From Fibrobacter sp. UWB16 (GTDB lineage Bacteria; Fibrobacterota; Fibrobacteria; Fibrobacterales; Fibrobacteraceae), in the NCBI RefSeq assembly GCF_900215325.1, contig NZ_OCMS01000002.1:930001-994000 (forward strand): DNA of 64,000 bases, written 5' to 3'. The position numbers were made by a program, and so were the translations under genes. The stretch's first letter is position 1. Each line of letters opens with the position of its first letter. Of this stretch, positions 53,227-62,664 are shown piece by piece. The notes beneath the pieces were generated by a model, which ran no database searches, was not told the DNA's origin, and saw nothing but the letters and a program-made list of their open reading frames with translations.

Positions 53227-53286
53227 TTGTCTTCGGTTTTGATGTGCTTAAATCGTTTTACGAGTGATGCGCATTTCTACTAGCGA

Positions 53287-55407
53287 CTAGTAAATGAAAA
53301 GCATCTCACGATATTTCGGAAGCGGCCACTTTTCGTCCGGAACAATCTTTTCGAGAGAGTCCACAACCAAGCGGAGGTCGAGCATACCGTTCAAGATATC
53401 TTCGTGCTTCCCTGCGAGAGCCTTTTCCATCACTTCGATAGCAGCGAGTAACTTCTTGATGCTTTCGCCAAGCGGCTTGGCGTAAGAATCGAGAGCCGGG
53501 AAGCCCTGGTTCAGAGCCATTTCGTTTGCCTTGAGAGCAGCGGAGTAAGCTTCGATGGCCTGCGGGAGGATGATGTCCTTAGCCATGTCGCGAGCGATTT
53601 CACCTTCGATGTGAATCTTCTTGTGGTAGTCTTCCATGTTGACTTCGTAGCGGGAATCGAGTTCGCGCTTGTTGAACACGCCGTATTTTTCGAAGAGGGC
53701 GACGTTTTCTTTCTTGGTGAGTGCCTGGAGTGCTTCCATGGTGGTGCGGGTATTCGGGAGGCCGCGCTTTGCTGCTTCTTCAACCCATTCGTCGGTATAG
53801 CCGTTGCCGTTGAAGATAACGCGCTTGTGTTCCTTAACAATCTTCTGGAGAAGGTTCTGGAGTTCTTCGTGGAACTTGTCTGCAGAAACGTTGGCAAGCT
53901 TGTCTGCAATGATGTCGAATGCTTCGGCAACAATCGTGTTGAGGATAACGTTCGGTTCAGAGCAACTCTGGCTAGAACCCGGTGCACGGAATTCGAACTT
54001 GTTGCCAGTGAATGCGAACGGAGAAGTACGGTTACGGTCCGTAGCGTCACGCGGGAGTGGCGGGAGAGTATCAGAACCGAGCTTGAGAGCGCCAGCCTGC
54101 TTGCTGGACTTCGGATCGCCCTTTTCGAGCTGGTCGACGACGTCAGCAAGCTGGTCGCCGAGGTACATGGAGATGATTGCCGGAGGAGCTTCGTTTGCGC
54201 CGAGGCGGTGGTCGTTACCAGCGCTTGCCACAGCCATACGGAGCAAGTCAGCGTGAGTATCGACGGCGTAAATCACAGCGCAGAGCGTGGTGAGGAAGAT
54301 GGCGTTCTGGTGCGGGTCCTTGCCCGGGTTCAAGAGGTTGGTCTTACCGTAGTTCACAGACCAGTTGTTGTGCTTACCAGAACCGTTGATGCCAGCAAAC
54401 GGCTTTTCGTGGAGGAGGCAGACGAGTCCGTGACGGTCAGCGACCTGACGGAGGACTTCCATAATCTGCATGTTGTGGTCGCAAGCGAGGTTCACTTCTT
54501 CGAACATCGGAGCAAGTTCGAACTGAGCCGGAGCGACTTCGTTGTGGCGGGTCTTAGCCGGAATGCCGAGCTTCCAGAGTTCCTTTTCCACATCGTTCAT
54601 GAAGTTCAAAATGCGAGACGGAATGCTACCGAAATAGTGGTCTTCCATCTGCTGGTGCTTTGCCGGAGCTGCACCGAACAAGGTGCGGCCAGCCTGATAA
54701 AGGTCCGGGCGCTGGAGGTAGAAACGCTTGTCGACGAGGAAGTATTCCTGTTCGGCACCGAGCGTAACAGTGACCTTCTGCTGGGCAACACCGAAGAGGC
54801 CCATGAGGCGGTCGGCGGATTTCTGCAAAGCCTGGATAGAACGGAGAAGCGGAGTCTTCTTGTCGAGAGCTTCACCAGTGTAGCTACAGAATGCAGTCGG
54901 GATGCAAAGGGTTGCGCCGTTGCCGTGACGCTTGATGAATGCCGGGGAAGTCGGGTCCCAAGCGGTGTAACCACGAGCTTCGAAAGTAGAACGGAGACCG
55001 CCACTCGGGAAAGAAGATGCGTCCGGTTCGCCGACGATCAAGTTCTTGCCGCTGAAAGCGAGGATTGCCTTGTCGCCTTCGGGTTCCAAGAAAGAGTCGT
55101 GCTTTTCGGCAGTGGAACCGGTAAGAGGCTGGAACCAGTGAGTAAAGTGAGTAGCGCCGCGATCAAGGGCCCACTTTTTCATGCCGTGTGCAACTTCGCC
55201 AGCGATGCTCGGGTCGAGCGGTGCGCCGTCATCGATAGTTGCAAAAAGCTTTTTGCAGATGTCTTTCGGCAGGTAAGTGCGCATGGCGTCGGCGTTGAAA
55301 ACGTCTTCACCATAAAAGTCGATATTTGCGGGGGCTGCGGCCATGTTTGCGCCTGCTGCTTCGCTCGCGATTTCCTTGATTGCTTTTAATCTATATGCGT
55401 TGCTCAT
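53287..55407 (-). CDS. glnN: Glutamine synthetase type III
   Basis: A 706-residue GSIII, the large form typical of Bacteroides, Fibrobacter-like anaerobes and cyanobacteria. It makes glutamine from glutamate, ammonia and ATP. Motifs: [95 protein letters not shown] and [23 protein letters not shown]. Bias in codon use suggests high expression. Its upstream region has a 6-bp-arm copy of the TTTACA-N5-TGTAAA motif also found before pyrG. Confidence 0.96.
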   Translation of the reverse strand: MSNAYRLKAIKEIASEAAGANMAAAPANIDFYGEDVFNADAMRTYLPKDICKKLFATIDDGAPLDPSIAGEVAHGMKKWALDRGATHFTHWFQPLTGSTAEKHDSFLEPEGDKAILAFSGKNLIVGEPDASSFPSGGLRSTFEARGYTAWDPTSPAFIKRHGNGATLCIPTAFCSYTGEALDKKTPLLRSIQALQKSADRLMGLFGVAQQKVTVTLGAEQEYFLVDKRFYLQRPDLYQAGRTLFGAAPAKHQQMEDHYFGSIPSRILNFMNDVEKELWKLGIPAKTRHNEVAPAQFELAPMFEEVNLACDHNMQIMEVLRQVADRHGLVCLLHEKPFAGINGSGKHNNWSVNYGKTNLLNPGKDPHQNAIFLTTLCAVIYAVDTHADLLRMAVASAGNDHRLGANEAPPAIISMYLGDQLADVVDQLEKGDPKSSKQAGALKLGSDTLPPLPRDATDRNRTSPFAFTGNKFEFRAPGSSQSCSEPNVILNTIVAEAFDIIADKLANVSADKFHEELQNLLQKIVKEHKRVIFNGNGYTDEWVEEAAKRGLPNTRTTMEALQALTKKENVALFEKYGVFNKRELDSRYEVNMEDYHKKIHIEGEIARDMAKDIILPQAIEAYSAALKANEMALNQGFPALDSYAKPLGESIKKLLAAIEVMEKALAGKHEDILNGMLDLRLVVDSLEKIVPDEKWPLPKYREMLFIY

Positions 55408-55707
55408 TTGGCAAACTCCTTATTGTTTTTTGTTTTTCGCAGCCCTATTTGCAAAAAACGTGCCAAAATGGAATTTGAATGATTTTACGCGAAAAAAGTG
55501 TAATTTGCGGGTTCCTAGCCCTCTTTACAAAATGCGATGTTTTCCAATTTTTGGAAAAACGAATGTTAATTTACAGAAAGTGTAAAAACAGGATGTAAAA
55601 AAGCGTTTGAACTAAGCCTTTCGTAACCAACTTGGGCTTTATTTGACAAAAACCTTTACAATTCATAATTTTGACGTAGAAAAGTAAGCTCGTATAGCGT
55701 GTTTTTC
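55408..55707. promoter_or_regulatory. Shared upstream region of GSIII and the large lipoprotein gene
   Basis: 300 bp without a gene. It holds TTTTCCAA-ttt-TTGGAAAA (55540-55558), TTTACA-gaaag-TGTAAA (55570-55586) and half-sites TTTACA (55524) and TGTAA (55594 region). The palindromes are likely control sites for the reverse-strand GSIII gene; a promoter for the plus-strand gene is not obvious. Confidence 0.5.
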
Positions 55708-58476
55708 ATGAAAATTTGGCTTTTTTTGTTAATTACATCAATATTATGGGGAGCTTGTAGCAATAGCAGTAGCTCGTCCAACGATATTGTACCCGACGTC
55801 GAACCCGAACCTGAAATAATGGAGGGCATGCAGGTCATCAAAGGCGGTGATCTGGTTTTGGGGAGTAACGAATCTTCGTTCAGGGCTGCTGAACGCCCTG
55901 TCATGAAAGTCCATCTCGATTATGAATTTTATTTAGATGTTCACGAAGTTACTTGTGGGAGCTATCGAATTCTCGCGAAAAAAGGCAAGGTGAAAGACTT
56001 TGGCGAATGCGCAAACGATGATCTACCATTAGCCAATGTTACTTATTTCGACGCCGTTCTTTATGCAAACGCCAAAAGCGTTGAACTTAACTACGATACC
56101 GCTTACACGTACACAAAAGCAACTTACGATACCGAAGGCCATTGCACAAATCTAGAAGGTTTTGCGTTCCATCCTGAGGCAGACGCTTTTCGACTTCCAA
56201 CAGAAGCAGAATGGGTCCTCGCCTCATCGCGCAGCTGGAATCCCAAAGAAAAAAGCTGGAATTCTGAGAATTCCGAATTTCATGCGCACCCCGTCTGTAC
56301 CGCAGGAAAGGATGCTCAAGGATTTTGCGACTTGGCAGGAAATGTAAAAGAGTGGGTGAACGACTGGGCTGGAACGTTCCGCGACACGACTGTTACAAAT
56401 TATGTCGGTGCTCCTGATGGTGGCGCTGTTGGGGAAAGAGTTTTAAAAGGCGGATATTATTCAGACCGCGCATCAGAAATAAATTTGGTTTCCCGTGGCG
56501 ATGATTACACCGTAGAATCTTCATCTCATGCAGAACGAATTGGGTTCCGACTCGCTTTTGGAAAAATTCCATCTCCGACATGGCTTGATGATAATGGCAA
56601 AGTGCAACAGAGCATAGTCTCTCCGCTTGCAAGCGCTGCCGCCTTAAAAGCTCATACTGGAACATACAACATGATTCTCGCATTCCGTAATGACATTAGC
56701 GGGAATCTTGCTTACATCAATTACAATGACGGAACGCTATCCGTTACAGAAATTGAAGACACTTTGGAAGTTTACCATCCCGATATTTCGCCTGACGGAA
56801 AACATGTAGCATTCTGCACTCGATTTGAAGGTATTGCTGGAGAATCCCGCCTTTACATTCGCGACCTGAACGCAAACGGTTCAAATCTTGTAAAGCTCGA
56901 TGTTCCAAGCGCTGCAATCCCGCGTTGGCGCGTTGTAAACGGCGACACGGTTATCGTTTACGTCACGGATGCTGGCAACAACAAAGACGAAACCGCATTT
57001 ACAGCGACGAGTACGTGGCAAGTAAAATTCGCAAATGGCAAATTTGGCGTCCCAGAAAAACTTTTTGATGGAGCTTATCACGGTGGCATTAGTGAAGACA
57101 ACAAACTCGCTGTTACAGGTGCAAGATTGTTGCGTGCCCTCTTTGCGGATTCTGGTTCTGACATTACACAAAAATCGAACTCTGCTATATGGTACAATAA
57201 CGAACAAGCTTGCAATGCGTCCCTAGCACAAGACGGCAGCAAGCGCACTGCATTCCTTGATTTCGCCGGAGAAACCGGTACAGCATTTGTCGGAACTCCA
57301 TACGCCACGCACGAACGCATCTTCATCGCTGACAGCAATGGCAAATTGTTGCAGAGCGTCAAATCTCCTGATGGCTATACTTTCGATCACAGCGAATGGG
57401 CGACTGATGGGGAACGTTCCAACATCGTAGCGACTCTTGTCAATATAAACGGAGCCCATACGAAAATTGTGCTTGCAAACCCAACCGACAATAGCATTTT
57501 GGAACTTGCCGAAGGCGATGAACTCTGGCACCCCAATTTATGGGTAAAAAAAGTGATCAAGAATGATTCAGTTCCCAAAGACACGTTCCAGCTTAATCCC
57601 GACAGTGCGGGAATTTACTTTGTACCGGGCACGTCAGAAATAGCCGTCAAGTGGCGCTATAAAATTGATTTGCTTTGGCATCAATACGACTCGCTAAACA
57701 CAGTCATTCTCGGATCGTCGCGAGCGCTTCACGGTGTTATCCCGTCGCTTTTCGATCAAAAGTTCAAGGCGCTCAATATGGCAAATTCAAACAGCATGCT
57801 CTATTGCGCAAATTTCATTTTTGAAAATTATGTTCTGCCGCATGTCAGCCACCTCAAATACATCGTCATTTCCGTTGATATGGATATCTGGTTCAATACG
57901 GCGCCCAACAGCTTCTTGTTAAACAACCACCGCAATTATCCTGGTTTTGCATACGACGAAGATCATAATTACTGGAAAGACGCCATTCCAAGCAAGCTCG
58001 CAGAATACACAAGAAAATCACCGGGGTATTCTAAATTCGAACCTTTATTGAACACCATGGGTTACGAACAACTTGAAGCCGCAGGGTGGGGAGAACCAAA
58101 AGTCTGGACAGACAGTTTGTGGCCAAACCGATTCCCCAATCTTTATTACGACAACTTTAATTTATTGAAAACGATTATTGAAGAATGTGAAGCACGAGAA
58201 ATTTACGTCATTGGCGTCATCTTCCCGCAGAACCCCGCATACAAAAATACCGGTGCACTCGGATTCCACGGAATACAGAGGAGCAAGGCTCCCGCGCTCA
58301 TCAAGGAACTCGCCGATTTACACGATGAACACCCCAACTTTGTCCTTATGGACGAAAACAAGATGGGGGAGCACGACTACACCGACGACATGGCTTTTGA
58401 CTGCAACCATCTAGCCCACGAAGGGGCTATTCAAATGACCAAGCGACTGGATTCTCTTTTGCAAACTTTGCCGTAA
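55708..58476 (+). CDS. Large lipoprotein: FGE-like, beta-propeller and SGNH-like domains (TIGR02171-like)
   Basis: A 922-residue lipoprotein (lipobox SILWGAC, Cys17; then a SNSSSSSN linker). Residues ~35-290 are a formylglycine-generating-enzyme/sulfatase-modifying-factor-like domain (MQVIKGGDLVLGS, FYLDVHEVTCGSYR, FRLPTEAEWVLAS, GNVKEWVNDW, RIGFRLAF). ~300-620 are WD/TolB-like blades (VYHPDISPDGKHVAF). ~640-920 resemble SGNH hydrolases (VILGSSRALHGVIPSLF with the block-I Ser; FDCNHLAHEGA with Asp/His). Size and lipoprotein nature match F. succinogenes paralogous family TIGR02171. Function unknown; surface carbohydrate-ester work is a guess. Confidence 0.75.
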   Translation: MKIWLFLLITSILWGACSNSSSSSNDIVPDVEPEPEIMEGMQVIKGGDLVLGSNESSFRAAERPVMKVHLDYEFYLDVHEVTCGSYRILAKKGKVKDFGECANDDLPLANVTYFDAVLYANAKSVELNYDTAYTYTKATYDTEGHCTNLEGFAFHPEADAFRLPTEAEWVLASSRSWNPKEKSWNSENSEFHAHPVCTAGKDAQGFCDLAGNVKEWVNDWAGTFRDTTVTNYVGAPDGGAVGERVLKGGYYSDRASEINLVSRGDDYTVESSSHAERIGFRLAFGKIPSPTWLDDNGKVQQSIVSPLASAAALKAHTGTYNMILAFRNDISGNLAYINYNDGTLSVTEIEDTLEVYHPDISPDGKHVAFCTRFEGIAGESRLYIRDLNANGSNLVKLDVPSAAIPRWRVVNGDTVIVYVTDAGNNKDETAFTATSTWQVKFANGKFGVPEKLFDGAYHGGISEDNKLAVTGARLLRALFADSGSDITQKSNSAIWYNNEQACNASLAQDGSKRTAFLDFAGETGTAFVGTPYATHERIFIADSNGKLLQSVKSPDGYTFDHSEWATDGERSNIVATLVNINGAHTKIVLANPTDNSILELAEGDELWHPNLWVKKVIKNDSVPKDTFQLNPDSAGIYFVPGTSEIAVKWRYKIDLLWHQYDSLNTVILGSSRALHGVIPSLFDQKFKALNMANSNSMLYCANFIFENYVLPHVSHLKYIVISVDMDIWFNTAPNSFLLNNHRNYPGFAYDEDHNYWKDAIPSKLAEYTRKSPGYSKFEPLLNTMGYEQLEAAGWGEPKVWTDSLWPNRFPNLYYDNFNLLKTIIEECEAREIYVIGVIFPQNPAYKNTGALGFHGIQRSKAPALIKELADLHDEHPNFVLMDENKMGEHDYTDDMAFDCNHLAHEGAIQMTKRLDSLLQTLP

Positions 58477-58582
58477 AATCCACGAAACTCCATTTTACGC
58501 TTGCTTTTTTGTGCAGTTAATATTATATTTAGTGAACAAAAAGGCAAGTAAACAAGTGTGTCGTTAAAAACGATGGGCAAAA

Positions 58583-59881
58583 ATGGATTTACGCGATAAA
58601 CTGAACATTCTAGGCGATGCCGCCAAGTACGATGTTTCATGCTCGTCGAGCGGTTCCAAGCGCAATTCGCCAAAAGGCGGAATGGGGTGCGGGCACAGCT
58701 CGGGCATTTGCCATACGTGGAGCGCCGATGGGCGCTGCATTTCGCTATTGAAAGTGCTGTTCAGTAATGCCTGTAAGTACGATTGTGCTTATTGCGTGAA
58801 CCGACGCAGTAACGATATCCCACGAGCGACTTTTACTCCCAAAGAGCTTATCAACCTTATGTTGGAATTTTACCGCCGCAATTACATTGAAGGGCTTTTC
58901 TTGAGCTCAGCCGTGATTGGCTCGCCAGATTACACGATGGAACTGTTAATTAAGGTGGCAAAGGAATTGCGATTGGTACACCATTTTGGCGGTTACATTC
59001 ATTTAAAGGCGATCCCCGGCGCAAGTTCTAGGCTTTTGTTCGAGGCCGGGCTTTATGCCGATCGCAGCAGCGTGAATATCGAAATTCCTTCGGACAAGCA
59101 GTTGCAATACCTCGCGCCCGAAAAGAATTTTGCATCCATTTACCGCCCGATGAATTTCTTGGCGGAACGCAAGCTTGAATACAAAACGGACAAGTCCAAG
59201 TACTCTCCGAAGTTCTTGCCGGCAGGGCAGAGCACACAGATGATTGTCGGAGCGTCGGGGGAGACCGACTTCCAAATTTTGACGCTTTCGGCGGGATTTT
59301 ACAAGCAACAGCAAATGAAGCGTGTTTATTTTTCGGGGTATGTTCCGATAAATGCAGACAAGCGCTTGCCTGTAATTACCACAAAACCGCCGCTTTTACG
59401 CGAACACCGGCTTTATCAGGCCGACTGGCTCATGCGCTTTTACAAGTTCGAGTACAACGAGATTCTTGACGAGAAAAATCCGTTCCTGGACCCAGATTTG
59501 GATCCGAAAGTGATGTGGGCACTCCGCCATCCGGAATGTTTCCCAGTCGATTTGCAGACTGCCGATTACGAGATGATTTTGCGCGTGCCCGGCATTGGCG
59601 TGAGGTCTGCACAGCTCATTGTCAGCGGAAGGCGTTATTCTAAAATCAGATTCGAACATTTGAAGAAAATGGGGGTGGTGCTCAAGCGCGCGAAATACTT
59701 CATCTACGATAGCGACGTGCCGCGAGAACTCCACAAGCTTTACCCCGAAATGATTCGTCCCTTGCTCATAGCGGGCAAACCCAAGAACGATCAACTCGAC
59801 CTATTCGACTCCATGCCCGCAGCGCTGCCACAGCCAAAAGCCGCACCATCCACTAACGCTTTGTCAATCGCAAACAACTAA
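58583..59881 (+). CDS. Radical SAM protein, putative DNA modification/repair (TIGR03916-like)
   Basis: A 432-residue radical-SAM enzyme: SNACKYDCAYCVNRR gives C64-x3-C68-x2-C71 for the 4Fe-4S cluster, preceded by GMGCGHSSGICHTW with further cysteines. Near the C-terminus MILRVPGIGVRSAQLIVSGRR is a helix-hairpin-helix DNA-binding motif. This pairing matches the 'putative DNA modification/repair radical SAM protein' family whose partner is a DUF4130 protein, and that partner follows at 59948. A small inverted repeat (TCGTT-aaa-AACGA) lies before the ATG; no good Shine-Dalgarno. Confidence 0.85.
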   Translation: MDLRDKLNILGDAAKYDVSCSSSGSKRNSPKGGMGCGHSSGICHTWSADGRCISLLKVLFSNACKYDCAYCVNRRSNDIPRATFTPKELINLMLEFYRRNYIEGLFLSSAVIGSPDYTMELLIKVAKELRLVHHFGGYIHLKAIPGASSRLLFEAGLYADRSSVNIEIPSDKQLQYLAPEKNFASIYRPMNFLAERKLEYKTDKSKYSPKFLPAGQSTQMIVGASGETDFQILTLSAGFYKQQQMKRVYFSGYVPINADKRLPVITTKPPLLREHRLYQADWLMRFYKFEYNEILDEKNPFLDPDLDPKVMWALRHPECFPVDLQTADYEMILRVPGIGVRSAQLIVSGRRYSKIRFEHLKKMGVVLKRAKYFIYDSDVPRELHKLYPEMIRPLLIAGKPKNDQLDLFDSMPAALPQPKAAPSTNALSIANN

Positions 59882-59886
59882 CCATT

Positions 59887-59927
59887 CTCATCTCGTCATC
59901 CTGAACGCGAAAGCGTGAAGGATCCAG
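59887..59927 (+). repeat. Dispersed GTCATCCTGA / GGATCCAG repeat, copy 2
   Basis: TCGTCATCCTGA, a tight hairpin ACGC-gaaa-GCGT, then GAAGGATCCAGTTAAG. Outer parts match copy 1 (1875-1918), the hairpin differs. It separates the radical SAM gene from its DUF4130 partner. Confidence 0.65.
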
Positions 59928-59947
59928 TTAAGTTTCGCATCAAAATT

Positions 59948-60808
59948 ATGTCCCTCGCGATTCATTACGATTCTACTTTCGACGGCTTCTTGAGTGCCGT
60001 TTTCGAGATTTACCGCCAACATCTCGATGTTTCTTGCTTTGTCGCCGAACGCACGTACGAAGCGGAACGTGAAGCGGCAACCGACCTTTTCGCGCACCCC
60101 TTCCACGTTGAAACGTCTGAAGATTCCGCCAACCGCCTCAAACGAGCTATTACCAAAGCAGCAAGCAAGGACATATTGAATTTACTCGAAACGTGTTTCC
60201 GTTCCGAAGACGCGAACATTGAGATGAACATTCTTGCGTACTTGCGCAAGCTTTTTGCGGGGCTAGACCCGAATTACGGTCGCAATCCGTCAAGTCTCGA
60301 AATGATTCCGCTCATTACCATCGCGCGTTCCGTACGTCGCGAAATGGACAACATGTATGGAATGGTGCGTTTCAACAAAGCGCCCGATGGCATGTATATC
60401 GCCGAAATCGAACCGAAGTACGACATTCTCGAAATGATTGTCGGGCATTTCCGGTGCCGTTTCCCCAACGGCACATGGGCGATTATTGATGTCAAGCGTG
60501 GCTTTGGCGTCTATTACGAGAATTACCGAACACATTTTGTAACGGTTCCCGACCCGAGTTACATTTCAGCGCACGCCCCTCCAGATGAATTTACTCGTAT
60601 GTGGAAGTCTTACTACGACACGATGGCGATCAAGGAGCGGCTCAACCCGCGCCTTCTTCGACGTTGCCTGCCTGTACGCTACTGGAAACATCTTCCTGAA
60701 CGTTCGTTATCGAACTACTCGGCGAAAAACATCGGAAATGTAGTGCCGCCGCAACTTCCATCTGAAGTCGCCAAATCAAACGCGTCAGCATCCATAAGGC
60801 TCAAATAG
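59948..60808 (+). CDS. DUF4130 DNA-metabolism protein, partner of the radical SAM enzyme (TIGR03915-like)
   Basis: A 286-residue protein starting MSLAIHYDSTFDGFLSAVFEIY, with the family hallmarks FVGFRLRF-like LRKLFAGLDPNYGRNPSSLEM, ARSVRREMDNMYGMVRF, MYIAEIEPKYDILEMIVGHFRCRFPNGTWAIIDVKRGFGVYY. It matches TIGR03915 (DUF4130), which in many genomes is fused to a UdgX-like uracil-DNA glycosylase; here that domain is absent and the protein stops after the DUF4130 part. ATG 59948 is preferred over GTG 59915, which lies in a repeat. Confidence 0.85.
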   Translation: MSLAIHYDSTFDGFLSAVFEIYRQHLDVSCFVAERTYEAEREAATDLFAHPFHVETSEDSANRLKRAITKAASKDILNLLETCFRSEDANIEMNILAYLRKLFAGLDPNYGRNPSSLEMIPLITIARSVRREMDNMYGMVRFNKAPDGMYIAEIEPKYDILEMIVGHFRCRFPNGTWAIIDVKRGFGVYYENYRTHFVTVPDPSYISAHAPPDEFTRMWKSYYDTMAIKERLNPRLLRRCLPVRYWKHLPERSLSNYSAKNIGNVVPPQLPSEVAKSNASASIRLK

Positions 60809-60940
60809 CCGAGCTTACGCCTTGTGGCACATATTTTGCTTGAAAAGTCCATGGTTGAGCGCTGAATTTTTTATATATGCGAAAAAATTTTGGCTCTAAA
60901 ATACATTTAGTTGTATATTTATAATGGATTAATTGACATT

Positions 60941-62578
60941 ATGGAGAAAATTAAAGACATGAACGGCTCATCTGTGAAACCGGGCTTTTTCGTTCAAGAT
61001 TCTTTTCTGTATAGCAAGGACAACGAAAAGGTTGTTCTTCGTGGTGTAAACCACATGTTTATTTGGACGGATCGTGAAGGCAAGACCATTCCCGAAATTG
61101 CAAAGACTGGCGCAAACTGTGTAAGAATTGTTTGGAATACTCGAGGCCGCATCAGCGACCTCGACAACATTATTTCGCTTTGTATTGCCAACGGCATGAT
61201 TCCTATCCCGGAAATTCATGACACGACCGGTAACTGGGACCGCCTGAGCGACGCCCTTGAATTTTGGCTTCGCGAAGAAACACTCCAGATGATTTACAAT
61301 CATCAGGAATACTTGATTTTGAACATCGGTAACGAACCGGGCGACAAGGCCCAGAGCGCCGATGAATTTTTCAATGCCTACAACATCATCGTAACAAAGC
61401 TCCGCGCCTCTGGAGTGCGTGTGCCGATTATGATCGACGCCGATGAATGGGGCCAGAACGAAAAGAATTTGTTGAACGTGGGCCCGAAGCTTTTGCAGGC
61501 AGACCCCGAACACAACTTGATTTTCTCGATTCACATGTGGTGGCCGACCGAACGCCACAATCCGGTGGCTACAGGCTACGAAACCGTCAAGGATCGCATC
61601 AAGGGGACGCTCGAAGAATCCCTCAAGCGTAAGATTCCGCTGATTGTCGGCGAATTTGCTCCGGTGGCTGCAGGCGGTGTTCGTGAAATTCCGTACAAGT
61701 TTATCATGTCGGAATGCGAACGCTTGAACATCGGCTGGCTCGCATGGAGTTGGGGTCCGGGTAACTTCGACAGTCCGGAAATGGACATGACAGTTCACGG
61801 CTCCTACAACACGCTTATTGGCTGGGGCAAGGAAGTCGCTGTCGATAGTCCTCTCGGCATCCAGAATACGAGCGTGATTCCAAACTTTATCCAGAATAAG
61901 GATTTCACAACCGGCTCTCAGGGAACTGGTGCGAATATCATTGAAAACGGCGAATTCAATGCCGAAGATCCGCTTTCTGGCTGGACAACCGACTTCTGGG
62001 GTGGAAAGGGCGATGTGACCGTCAAGGATGGCGTTGTGCATTTCGACATCAAGAAGGGCGGCAAGGATTCCTGGAATCTCCAGTTCAAGCAGCATTTCGC
62101 GCTCCACAAGGGTGTAACGTACATCTTTAGCATGCGCGCCAAGGCTGACAAGCCGCGTACGCTCAACGTGAACATCAAGAAGGACTGCGAAAGCTATACA
62201 CCGTATGCAAACGGCCGTATTCTCGACTTGAGCACGAGCTGGCAGAACTTCAGCTGGAAATTCACGATGAAGGAAGAGACCGACGTCGACGCCGTGCTCA
62301 TCTTCGACATGGGCGGCGTGCCGATATCCTGGAATCTCGCAGACGTTTCGCTCGTTCACGCCCGCAGCGTTGCCGACCGTTTGAATAGAACGTTCCAGCG
62401 CAACGTGCAAAAGAACTCCGGTTACTTCAACGCACCGAACGGCCCGTGGGAACTGCACCTGTACTCCACAGATGGCAAACTCCTCGAGATTCTCGACAAG
62501 GGTAAGGGCGGGGAAGGCATGCGTCAATACCCGAAGATCGAACGCAGCGGCATCATGGTCATCAAAGACCTCGGATAA
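60941..62578 (+). CDS. GH5 glycoside hydrolase with carbohydrate-binding module
   Basis: A 545-residue enzyme. The GH5 barrel starts VVLRGVNHMFIWTDREGKTIPEIAKTGANCVRIVW, a pattern typical of GH5 subfamily 8 mannanases; acid/base Glu132 is in NIGNEPGD and nucleophile Glu238 in IVGEFAPV. About residues 330-475 form a jelly-roll module (NIIENGEFNAEDPLSGWTTDFWG; WNLQFKQHFALHKGVTYIFSMRAKAD) of the CBM4/9/11 kind. A short tail (LHLYSTDGKLLEILDKG-YPKIERSGIMVIKDLG) looks like a sorting domain. No signal peptide is visible from any start, which is odd. Confidence 0.82.
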   Translation: MEKIKDMNGSSVKPGFFVQDSFLYSKDNEKVVLRGVNHMFIWTDREGKTIPEIAKTGANCVRIVWNTRGRISDLDNIISLCIANGMIPIPEIHDTTGNWDRLSDALEFWLREETLQMIYNHQEYLILNIGNEPGDKAQSADEFFNAYNIIVTKLRASGVRVPIMIDADEWGQNEKNLLNVGPKLLQADPEHNLIFSIHMWWPTERHNPVATGYETVKDRIKGTLEESLKRKIPLIVGEFAPVAAGGVREIPYKFIMSECERLNIGWLAWSWGPGNFDSPEMDMTVHGSYNTLIGWGKEVAVDSPLGIQNTSVIPNFIQNKDFTTGSQGTGANIIENGEFNAEDPLSGWTTDFWGGKGDVTVKDGVVHFDIKKGGKDSWNLQFKQHFALHKGVTYIFSMRAKADKPRTLNVNIKKDCESYTPYANGRILDLSTSWQNFSWKFTMKEETDVDAVLIFDMGGVPISWNLADVSLVHARSVADRLNRTFQRNVQKNSGYFNAPNGPWELHLYSTDGKLLEILDKGKGGEGMRQYPKIERSGIMVIKDLG

Positions 62579-62592
62579 AACATCATTTTGTC

Positions 62593-62614
62593 ATTCCGGC
62601 CTCCGCGCCGGAAT
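62593..62614. repeat. Dispersed GTCATTCCGGC hairpin repeat
   Basis: ATTCCGGC-ctccgc-GCCGGAAT preceded by TTTGTC; belongs to the GTCATTCC/GTCATCCTGA style of intergenic repeats. Confidence 0.5.
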
Positions 62615-62626
62615 CGCCTATTTACG

Positions 62627-62659
62627 AAAAAGCGCAATCCCTCGTGGATTGCGCTTTTT
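62627..62659. terminator. Strong bidirectional terminator
   Basis: AAAAAGCGCAATCC, loop CTCGT, GGATTGCGCTTTTT: a 14-bp stem whose ends are A/T tracts. It stops the GH5 gene and the convergent antitoxin gene. Confidence 0.9.
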
Positions 62660-62664
62660 CTTTG

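Noticed and set aside
53611-55389. A 592-codon open frame opposite glutamine synthetase
   Set aside because: Antisense shadow caused by strong codon bias; the reverse strand has every GSIII motif.
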